The translations under genes were made by a program, and so were the position numbers. Below are positions 49,974-56,407 of a DNA stretch of 59,505 nucleotides, piece by piece. The first letter of the stretch is position 1. Each line of letters begins with the position of its first letter. Origin of the DNA: Crystallibacter permensis. GTDB lineage: Bacteria; Actinomycetota; Actinomycetes; Actinomycetales; Micrococcaceae. The notes under the pieces were generated by a model. The model worked only from the letters and a program-made list of their open reading frames with translations, had not been told where the DNA came from and did not search any database. Where the stretch lies: assembly GCF_025960875.1 (NCBI RefSeq), contig NZ_JAODLR010000027.1, forward strand, positions 1-59,505. The letters run 5' to 3'.

Positions 49974-50627
49974 TTAGTACGTCCTCTGGTTTCCCGTTTC
50001 TGTGAAGGCGGTCTTGAGGGTGGTCCGGTTGAAGCTCACCAGGCCATCGTCCTGCTTCTCGACGTACCCATAGAGTCTTTTCAAATCGGCCATGTCGGGA
50101 ATCAGGCCACGCTGCACACACTCGTGGAAGAGGTCGACCGTGCTGAACGTCGGTATGCCGGCTCTCTCAGCCAGGGCGATGGCGTCGCCATCATCAATCA
50201 TTGCGACAACGTCGCGCCCCTGTGCGGTGAGGTGCCGGGCGTGGGCGACGAGAACCATTTCGCCACGGTGCTTCCCGGAGGTAAGCCATCCTGAGGGGCA
50301 GTTGGTCGTCACCCATGCCCAGTGGAAGTCGTACTCCTCGTCTTTGTGCTGGACTGGCGTCGTCAGTTCTTCGATGTACCCGCCTTTGATGATGTCGCCC
50401 AGTTTCCTCCCGCAAAGTTCGAACCGGGGGTCGCGTCGGGACTTGTTCGTCACTTCGTCCACGACAGCGTCAGGAACAATTACCGTGTCGGTCATCATGG
50501 CGAGTGTCTTCATGTAAAGCGTTGCAGTCTCTTTGCGGCCCATGAAGTTCAGGACCGGGCCGGCGTCCAGAATCGTCAGCTCGCTGTGCGCCTCCGGGGC
50601 CTCCGGATGGCCTTCCTGTGCGGTCAC
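49974..50627 (-). CDS. PIN-like domain protein
   Basis: 217 residues. ILDAGPVLNFMG (about 18-29; first Asp), a VIVPDAVVDEV helix (about 48-58; Glu) and VVAMIDDGDAIALAE (about 138-152; Asp-Asp-x-Asp) give the acidic positions of a PIN ribonuclease fold. ATG 50627 overlaps the ImmA/IrrE gene's end by 4 nt, so it belongs to that operon. Possible toxin or effector of the operon. Confidence 0.75.
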   Translation of the reverse strand: MTAQEGHPEAPEAHSELTILDAGPVLNFMGRKETATLYMKTLAMMTDTVIVPDAVVDEVTNKSRRDPRFELCGRKLGDIIKGGYIEELTTPVQHKDEEYDFHWAWVTTNCPSGWLTSGKHRGEMVLVAHARHLTAQGRDVVAMIDDGDAIALAERAGIPTFSTVDLFHECVQRGLIPDMADLKRLYGYVEKQDDGLVSFNRTTLKTAFTETGNQRTY

Positions 50628-51418
50628 GGACGCCGGCCGAATCGCTTCAGTGGAGCCGCGACCGGCTTTGGGTGAATTCCGTACTCGTCCAACTCGGCCT
50701 GCAGTTCGGCCGCGCTCATCCCCCGGATCCCGGCGACGGCCTCGAGGCCGATCAGGTTGTTTTCGTACGCCTCCATCGCTTCGGCCACAATGCGCATCGG
50801 CGGTTGCGGCATCTGGGCCTTCCGCTGCGAGGCCCGGTGCTCGTCACCCCAGCCATGACGGGCGGCAAGCCTGCCGACAGAAAGCGTGCTGAGCCCGTCC
50901 ATCTGCCCTGGCGCAAGCCAATTCGACCGGTCGAGCTGGATGAGAATGATCATGGGAGACACGCCGAAGTACCGGACTGCGTGGGACAGATCAGCCTCGG
51001 TCACAGAACCAGGGGCACGCCCGAGGCCGCGTAGAAAGTCGAGGAGCCCTTCACGGGGAGCGAGCAAGTGCCGGGCGAAGGCATCGGCCCGGATCTCCTC
51101 ATCGTCACGGACTCCGCACCGAATAACACCATCCTGCGCGAAGTCGCCGAGTTCCAAGTGGCCCAGCTCGTGCGCTAGCGTGCTGCGCTGGCGCTCCATC
51201 GACGTCGTGCACGCGACCGAAATGATCCTCTGCCCGGTCTCCGGGTCCTGAATAACCATGCCATCAAGACCCTGGTCCATTTCCAGCACGGCCACATCGA
51301 TGCCCATACGCCCCTCGACCAAATCGGTTAGGTCGTTGATAGGGGCGTGCCCGAGATCATATTTCCGCCGCAGGGCAGCCGCAGCTGCGGCTGCCCTCGC
51401 ATCATTCGTCATGCTCAT
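50624..51418 (-). CDS. ImmA/IrrE-family zinc metallopeptidase
   Basis: 264 residues with HELGHLELG (about 83-91; zinc-binding HExxH) and DDEEIRADAFARHLLAP (about 104-120; third ligand Glu/Asp and the family ADxFAxxLLxP motif). ImmA/IrrE peptidases cleave XRE-type repressors upon DNA damage or cell-density cues. It is 14 bp downstream of the XRE gene and overlaps the PIN gene by 4 nt. Confidence 0.88.
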   Translation of the reverse strand: MSMTNDARAAAAAAALRRKYDLGHAPINDLTDLVEGRMGIDVAVLEMDQGLDGMVIQDPETGQRIISVACTTSMERQRSTLAHELGHLELGDFAQDGVIRCGVRDDEEIRADAFARHLLAPREGLLDFLRGLGRAPGSVTEADLSHAVRYFGVSPMIILIQLDRSNWLAPGQMDGLSTLSVGRLAARHGWGDEHRASQRKAQMPQPPMRIVAEAMEAYENNLIGLEAVAGIRGMSAAELQAELDEYGIHPKPVAAPLKRFGRRP

Positions 51419-51432
51419 GCTTACCGGGTCCG

Positions 51433-51774
51433 TCAGGCGGTTCGGATGGACCTAAGGGCACGCTTCAGATAGTTATCCATCTCCAGAAAGTAGAAGAGCT
51501 TGTCTTTGACTGGCTCTTCATCCGGGGTGCCGCTGGTGTTTGTCCTAGCCGCGTATTGAACGCGATCGCGCAGCGGATGACTTTCCAGGAGAGAGGATTC
51601 CGGGCATCCGAGGGCGGCAGCAATGGCCGTGAGTTCATAGGGCTTCGCTGGCCGCTCTCCCGATTCGATGCGGGTGATCGTCGACTGGGAGAAATCGACA
51701 CGTGCCTCAAGGGCACGCTGAGAGAGGCCCGTCTGTTCGCGGTAGCGCCGAATGCGTGCAGCTGTACTTTCCAT
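51433..51774 (-). CDS. XRE-type transcriptional regulator
   Basis: 113 residues with an N-terminal HTH (IRRYREQTGLSQRALEARVDFSQSTITRIESGERPAKPYEL in order, about 8-50) and a C-terminal helical tail. Probable repressor of the XRE/ImmA/PIN operon and the likely substrate of the peptidase. The inverted repeat TGAATCA-N13-TGATTCA lies 24 bp upstream of the start. A ribosome site (AGGAGG) overlaps this region. Confidence 0.88.
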   Translation of the reverse strand: MESTAARIRRYREQTGLSQRALEARVDFSQSTITRIESGERPAKPYELTAIAAALGCPESSLLESHPLRDRVQYAARTNTSGTPDEEPVKDKLFYFLEMDNYLKRALRSIRTA

Positions 51775-51797
51775 CGTTTCCCCCTACGGTGTCCTCC

Positions 51798-51824
51798 TGA
51801 ATCACGGAGGCTTACTATGATTCA
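51798..51824. promoter_or_regulatory. candidate operator of the XRE/ImmA/PIN operon
   Basis: Perfect 7-bp inverted repeat TGAATCA / TGATTCA with 13-bp spacing, 24-50 bp upstream of the XRE start. Spacing and position suit a dimeric XRE repressor. Confidence 0.6.
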
Positions 51825-51913
51825 ATTCTAGGCCATCGGCAAGCGCTCCGCACCTTGAGGGCTGAAATTCGGCCTGCTGGTCTTTCTATGCGGGCACGAA
51901 CCCGGTCAGGCAG

Positions 51914-52117
51914 CTAGGACTCTCCGAGGCGCTTGATCACCTCTGCATCGTGCTCGAGCACAAAGTCGAGGCCGGATGACACCTCAGAGCTACGGCGCCC
52001 TTCGACGACTCGCCTGGCGCCCTGCAGAAGCAGCTCCTCCTTGGAGACGCGCCGGGCCACGGCGATTTCGTCCAGCTCCCGGTCGAGCCCCTCGGGCAGG
52101 TGCAACGTGATGTCCAT
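51914..52117 (-). CDS. ribbon-helix-helix antitoxin-like protein
   Basis: 67 residues: MDITLHLPEGLDRELDEIA gives the beta-strand and helix of an RHH (CopG/VapB-type) protein; VSKEELLLQGARRVVEG is the second helix. No toxin gene is next to it, so it may be an orphan regulator. Weak ribosome site. Confidence 0.7.
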   Translation of the reverse strand: MDITLHLPEGLDRELDEIAVARRVSKEELLLQGARRVVEGRRSSEVSSGLDFVLEHDAEVIKRLGES

Positions 52118-52146
52118 CGACCCACTCTAGGGGAGGCCGTACCGGC

Positions 52147-53016
52147 TCAGCCGGCAAACTTTGCCAACCGCTCCTTGACGCTGGCGACGTAGACGAGCGT
52201 CTCCTGGTACATGCCGCCGTATGTCGCAACGCCGTAAGCACCCTGGTAATAGGACGCGATCGCAATGTCCTGGTCCGGGCTGGTGTCGAGCAGATGCCGG
52301 ATGATGGCGATCCCGGCGGTGATGTTGTCCTTGGTATCGTGCAGGTCCAACGGGCGGCCGGCCAGGTCGGAGGCCCATTCTTCGTTGAACGGCATGACCT
52401 GCATGGTGCCCAATGCGCCGGCGACGGAGACGGCCTTGGGGTCGAACCCGGATTCCTGCTCGGCGAAGGCGAGAGCCAGGGCCGGGTCGACACCCATGTC
52501 CTCGGCCGTGGCGGCGACGAGTTCCATGACGCCGGCCCGTCCGGTCAGGTCGGGCTCGGCTGCATGCCGTCCGGTTTTCGGAGCGGGCGTTGCTGCGGGT
52601 GCGGAGGCCGGCGCCGGGATCTCCAGCCGGATCTGCTGGCCGGGGCGGATGACGGTGTCGTCCCAGCCCTTGCCGTTGGCGGCGAAGATGTCGCCAAGGT
52701 CGAGGCCGTACTGCAGGGCGATCAGCGAGAGGGTGTCGCCGGAGACGACTTCGTGGATCCGAGGTGCGGGTCCAGAATCCTCCTCCTCGCCGGACCCGCC
52801 GCCGGCCACCGGTTCCACCTGCACTTCGGCCGGCTGTTCCGCCCGGGCAGGTCCGGGGAAGAGCGCGTCGAGGTTGATGCGGATGCTCATGATCCGTTCG
52901 CCGGCATCGCCGTCGGATTCACCGTTGGCGGCGGAGGCTGCCTGGGCGGGGCCGAGGATGAGCGCGGCGGCCGCAGCGGCGGCGCAGGCGGAGCGGACAG
53001 CAGAAGGGCGGGGCAT
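52147..53016 (-). CDS. secreted LysM and lytic-transglycosylase protein
   Basis: 289 residues. Signal peptide (ACAAAAAAALILGPAQAASA, cleavage near ASA). LysM domain about 88-135 (HEVVSGDTLSLIALQYGL...IRPGQQIRL). SLT lytic transglycosylase domain about 160-285 (ALAFAEQESGFDPKAVS with the catalytic Glu at about 188, GTMQVMP, SYYQGAYGVATYGG). Such VirB1-like enzymes open peptidoglycan for conjugative machinery. ATG 53016; the CCGGACACAT element lies 6 nt upstream. Confidence 0.85.
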   Translation of the reverse strand: MPRPSAVRSACAAAAAAALILGPAQAASAANGESDGDAGERIMSIRINLDALFPGPARAEQPAEVQVEPVAGGGSGEEEDSGPAPRIHEVVSGDTLSLIALQYGLDLGDIFAANGKGWDDTVIRPGQQIRLEIPAPASAPAATPAPKTGRHAAEPDLTGRAGVMELVAATAEDMGVDPALALAFAEQESGFDPKAVSVAGALGTMQVMPFNEEWASDLAGRPLDLHDTKDNITAGIAIIRHLLDTSPDQDIAIASYYQGAYGVATYGGMYQETLVYVASVKERLAKFAG

Positions 53017-53021
53017 GCACA

Positions 53022-53039
53022 CTATGTGTCCGGAGCCGG
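53022..53039 (-). promoter_or_regulatory. CCGCACACAT-like element, copy 3
   Basis: Minus-strand CCGGCTCCGGACACATAG, 6 nt before the LysM/SLT start; one base differs in the core. Confidence 0.4.
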
Positions 53040-53067
53040 TTCAAAGACTCCCCCGCTAGCCCGAATC

Positions 53068-53330
53068 CCGGTGTTGCACCCCGAATCAACCGGGTGCAAC
53101 CTGCTGCCACCGGTGTTGCACCCCCAGGTGGAAGGGAAATGGCGTATAGGGGGCCTCTATATAACCCTCTCTCTCATGGATTAAGAGAGATATGTATGTA
53201 TAGCTGCCACCTCTGCCACCCATTTCACCCCCTCCTACTACACATGCAGGGCATAACAACCAAAGCCCTTACATCCCTCTATTGTGTTAGGGGGCTCTTG
53301 TATGGACGCTTGTACCCCGGTGCAACTGGT
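53068..53330. repeat. iteron-like repeats in a 590-bp non-coding region
   Basis: CCGGTGTTGCACCCC occurs exactly at 53068-53082 and 53110-53124 (42 bp apart), with inverted relatives GGGTGCAACC at 53092-53101 and GGTGCAAC at 53319-53326. Between them lies an AT-richer stretch (53155-53205, with CTCTCT/AGAGAG arms). Such layouts are seen at plasmid origins; no rep gene is adjacent. The gap from 53040 to 53632 has no coding frame I would defend. Confidence 0.5.
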
Positions 53331-53462
53331 GGAAAAGTGGCACAACACCCAAAAACACCGCTCTGACTAGGCGTTTTACTGTTTCCGGTGCCGCCACCGA
53401 GGTGAACAGGCGGTGCCCGAATTGAGCAGAAACGGTGGACACGCCATTTTGGCCATTTGACT

Positions 53463-53544
53463 TCACATGCTACGCTGAAGACGTAGCGTGAGCTTGCGAA
53501 CGGGAGCCTGCGACCTAGCGGCGGAGTCGAGGCGTAGCATGTGA
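53463..53544. repeat. 13-bp inverted repeat enclosing a structured GC-rich segment
   Basis: TCACATGCTACGC (53463-53475) and GCGTAGCATGTGA (53532-53544) are perfect complements 56 nt apart. The enclosed sequence has further short complementary runs (ACGCT/AGCGT; repeated GCG-GAG blocks). It could be an oriT-like site or a structured RNA. Confidence 0.5.
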
Positions 53545-53632
53545 GGCAAAACCGCGCCTCCCGACCCAGAAAAAGCCCTTCAGTGCACGATCCGGTCATT
53601 CGAGGCATTTCGGCCCCGATAGAGTCGGGATT

Positions 53633-54148
53633 ATGGATTTTGAGCAGATGACAGCACTGATCGGCAAGCGGAACAAGGATGCCCTGGACGCCCTGAGGCG
53701 GGATCTTTTCAACGAATCCAACCTGCTTTCGCCGGCAAATCCGTACGAAACTTTCCGCCCGTCAGGCACCGGCCAGCTGCGCTCAGTTACGGACAGGCAC
53801 ACCGATCTGTCCATCGGTGCGGACCAGGGCGAGCTCGCCTACGTCGAAGAACAGCCTGGTTTGGAGGGCTACCGGATCACGGTATCCATGGCCGGCAGCA
53901 ACCGGATCATGGGCGGCCGGACCGCGCTGCCGACGGCCGAAACGGACGCCTGGCTGTACGCCCTGCTCGGGGAAGATCTTGCCCGCTTCGCCTACCATGC
54001 CGGAGCCCTGTCAGGTCCCGCCTCCGGCCTGCGGCCGAGCACCGTTTACTACTTCCTGTTTTTGGATAGTGGGCGCAAACCGATGCCGCGGCCGGCCGGA
54101 TCCGAGGACGTCGTCATGGCCCCGGTGGACCCCACGGCGTTCAGCTGA
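53633..54148 (+). CDS. hypothetical soluble protein
   Basis: 171 residues, no signal peptide. N-terminal helix (DFEQMTALIGKRNKDALDALRRDLF), then mixed alpha/beta with a Tyr-rich segment (STVYYFLFLDSG, about 137-148). ATG 53633 has GGGA at 5 nt. I do not recognise it. Its 3' end overlaps the convergent membrane gene by 8 nt. Confidence 0.6.
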   Translation: MDFEQMTALIGKRNKDALDALRRDLFNESNLLSPANPYETFRPSGTGQLRSVTDRHTDLSIGADQGELAYVEEQPGLEGYRITVSMAGSNRIMGGRTALPTAETDAWLYALLGEDLARFAYHAGALSGPASGLRPSTVYYFLFLDSGRKPMPRPAGSEDVVMAPVDPTAFS

Positions 54149-54554
54149 CCGGCTTGGCAGGGACCGGTTTCCGGGGCGGCAGGAGCTTCTGCCCCGTATA
54201 GAGCACGGCGGCGCACAGCGCGATGCCGGCGGTACTCCACAGGCTCGGTGCCACGAAGTAGAAGAAGAGGACGTTCACGACGAGGGCGAAGACCCCGAAG
54301 GTCAGCAGAGCGGTCACGGCAGGTTTCCAGCGGGACACGATGACCGTGATCCCGGCAGCGAGTGCGGTCAATGCGACCGTGAACATGGCGCTGTACAGCA
54401 GCCCGTGGAGTCCGCTTTTCGGGGACTGGACGGCGTTGACGGCAGCCAGGAAAGTCAGCAGTTCCCAGGCGGCCAGGACGATGGCGCTGGTGCCGGCAGT
54501 AATCCTGCCGGACTGCCCGGCACACGGCTCCGCTGTGGTCTTCCTGTCGCCCAT
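54141..54554 (-). CDS. four-span membrane protein
   Basis: 137 residues with hydrophobic helices at about 23-42, 49-73, 79-99 and 104-122, and a basic tail (KLLPPRKPVPAKP). ATG 54554 has GGGAG 6 nt upstream; the upstream extension to 54635 is dropped. No family recognised. Confidence 0.65.
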   Translation of the reverse strand: MGDRKTTAEPCAGQSGRITAGTSAIVLAAWELLTFLAAVNAVQSPKSGLHGLLYSAMFTVALTALAAGITVIVSRWKPAVTALLTFGVFALVVNVLFFYFVAPSLWSTAGIALCAAVLYTGQKLLPPRKPVPAKPVS

Positions 54555-54646
54555 GCCCGTCTCCCTTTTCGTGGTGTTGGGGACGATGCTATCCGGCACC
54601 GCTGTCAGTTCAGCAGCCAGGCGTCGGTCCGGCACCGGAGCCGGAT

Positions 54647-55072
54647 TCAGGCGTAGGGGTTGTAGATGACCCGGACGGGGAACTTCATCGCCGCAGCGTT
54701 GTAGGTTTCACTGTCGCCAACGCGTCCGAGTTCGCCGTCGACGACCTCCCAGACGTAGCCGGCACTGTCGCGGTAAACGACGGTTTCGGGCAGGTCGAAC
54801 AGCTCGTCCACCGATTCGATGGTCTCCTGACCGGCGGCCAGCCGGGCTTCCAGTTCACGGATCTTCACCTCGCCCGCCACCTTATCTGCCTGGAACTTCT
54901 CGTTGAGCGCGGCCAGGGACCGGTGGTACCGGCTGCCGGTGATGACCGTCTGCTCGAGTTCAAGAATGCGGGCACGCAGCGCTTCCGGGCTGGCATCCTC
55001 GGCACGGACGGACAGGGGGCCGATGATCTTGTCGGGGCCGGTGTACTGGGAGTCGGTTTCCACGGGGCTCAT
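54647..55072 (-). CDS. coiled-coil protein, unknown
   Basis: 141 residues with a coiled-coil-like centre (about 28-80; ALRARILELEQTVIT...LNEKFQADKVAGEVKIRELEARLAAGQET) and a short C-terminal domain (VVYRDSAGYVWEVVDGEL). ATG 55072 overlaps the ATG of the divergent XRE gene in a shared CATG. Confidence 0.65.
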   Translation of the reverse strand: MSPVETDSQYTGPDKIIGPLSVRAEDASPEALRARILELEQTVITGSRYHRSLAALNEKFQADKVAGEVKIRELEARLAAGQETIESVDELFDLPETVVYRDSAGYVWEVVDGELGRVGDSETYNAAAMKFPVRVIYNPYA

Positions 55073-55089
55073 GTGTGCGGACGACACGG
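55070..55089 (-). promoter_or_regulatory. CCGCACACAT element, copy 4
   Basis: Minus-strand CGTGTCGTCCGCACACATG, ending in the ATG of the coiled-coil gene; on the plus strand its ATG starts the XRE-type gene. Confidence 0.45.
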
Positions 55090-55892
55090 GGCTCAGCAAC
55101 ACCGGCGACTTGGGCCGGCTGGTTAAGATGCACAGAACGGGGCAGGGGCTGACCCAGCATGATCTGGCGTCACGCACCGGTGTCAGCCGCTCGACGATCG
55201 TTGACCTGGAGCAAGGCCGCAATACTTCCATCGGGACCGCTCTCAAAGTCCTCGCGGCGATTGGCACGAAACTCTCCTTGCCGGAGCCAGCGCAGGAGCC
55301 AGACCTTTACTGGACGGCGGATAAAGCCGCTAAGGCCATCAAGCGCGAGCTCGACAAAGGGGACCAGGACTTTGCCATTCGAGTGCTGGCCATGTCCGTC
55401 GATTTCTTCGACGATCTCGACAACCGGCATCGTCAACTGTTTCTGCGCCAGCCGTCCTCGACTGGGCGTAAACGCTGGGACGCGCTCCTCGCCCGAACCT
55501 TCGCCTACCGGTGCCGGGAACACGGGATGAAGGCCCCAGCATGGACACAGACAGGACGCCTTGCGCACAAATGGTACGCAACGCCGCGGCAGCATCCCTC
55601 CGAGGCGTGGAAACAGCGGATGGAGCGCCGAACGCCCGCAGAACAGCGGAGGAAGCAGCCGATATTGCCTTCGAGCTGTACGGCGAAGACTCGATGCAGC
55701 TTAGCGACCGCGATGACGTCGTTCTTATTGCTCAGTCCCCTCGACACCCTGGGCGCCAAGGGGACTGATCGGCCGGGCCAACCCTCGCAGCCGACCCCGT
55801 CACCGTCGCGATCAAGCTTCTGGTCCCACCCGAGGTCCCCGACTTTGGTCGGGGCTGCACCGTTGGCCTTCACATCGGTGCAGTTCTCGTAG
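55071..55892 (+). CDS. XRE-type HTH protein with degenerate C-terminal end
   Basis: N-terminal HTH about 11-60 (GRLVKMHRTGQGLTQHDLASRTGVSRSTIVDLEQGRN), then a helical region ending in a segment like known HTH-containing proteins (GRKRWDALLARTFAYRCREHG...AWTQTGR). From about residue 200 the sequence becomes unlike the family and runs antisense over the Excalibur gene, so the true 3' end may be lost. 273 codons as read. Starts in the CATG shared with the divergent gene. Confidence 0.6.
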   Translation: MCADDTGLSNTGDLGRLVKMHRTGQGLTQHDLASRTGVSRSTIVDLEQGRNTSIGTALKVLAAIGTKLSLPEPAQEPDLYWTADKAAKAIKRELDKGDQDFAIRVLAMSVDFFDDLDNRHRQLFLRQPSSTGRKRWDALLARTFAYRCREHGMKAPAWTQTGRLAHKWYATPRQHPSEAWKQRMERRTPAEQRRKQPILPSSCTAKTRCSLATAMTSFLLLSPLDTLGAKGTDRPGQPSQPTPSPSRSSFWSHPRSPTLVGAAPLAFTSVQFS

Positions 55893-56080
55893 ATGATGGT
55901 CGCCTCGTCCCAACAGGGTGCTTCCTGCTGAGTCTGCTCGGCGGCCGGTGCCTGTTGCTTCGGCGCTGATTGCTTGGGGGCCGACTCCTTTGCAGGGGCC
56001 TGCTTGGCCGGAGTCTCCTTCACGGCTACTGGGACGGTCACTCCCCCGTTGTCGGCCTCAACTCGCGAATCTCGATCCAC
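55505..56080 (-). CDS. Excalibur-domain protein, ends damaged
   Basis: Contains a Lys/Pro/Ala-rich linker (about 20-50; AKQAPAKESAPKQSAP) and an Excalibur calcium-binding domain (about 62-99; YENCTDVKANG...DRDGDGVGCE). The domain normally ends shortly after its last Cys-Glu, but this frame runs another 90 codons into Cys/Arg-rich nonsense-like sequence, and no N-terminal signal or TM is present. Probably a fragment of a cell-surface protein; the GTG at 56080 is only the frame's first start. Confidence 0.5.
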   Translation of the reverse strand: MDRDSRVEADNGGVTVPVAVKETPAKQAPAKESAPKQSAPKQQAPAAEQTQQEAPCWDEATIIYENCTDVKANGAAPTKVGDLGWDQKLDRDGDGVGCEGWPGRSVPLAPRVSRGLSNKNDVIAVAKLHRVFAVQLEGNIGCFLRCSAGVRRSIRCFHASEGCCRGVAYHLCARRPVCVHAGAFIPCSRHR

Positions 56081-56407
56081 CGAACGTCGCCGGGGTTCGC
56101 ATGCTCGTACCGATAAAGCGCTCGTACGATCTCCATCTGTGACTCACCCTCAACATTAGTTTGTAGCGCAGCGCGTCAGTCAGCAGGCATCTGGGCGAGA
56201 GTCTCCAAAAGCGCAGCTTCGGCGGCAGCAAGGCTGGCGTTGTCCATATGCCTAGTTTGGCAGACGCCCCGAGACGCACTGAACTGGCCCGAGCGAGTGT
56301 CTCTCATGTGGATCCATCTGGCGCAGCTGCTGGACGAGCGCCGGCCGCATCTTACTGAGTGGCAGGATAGGTACAACAAGGGGAAGGACAACCTGGCGGG
56401 CTGCCGC

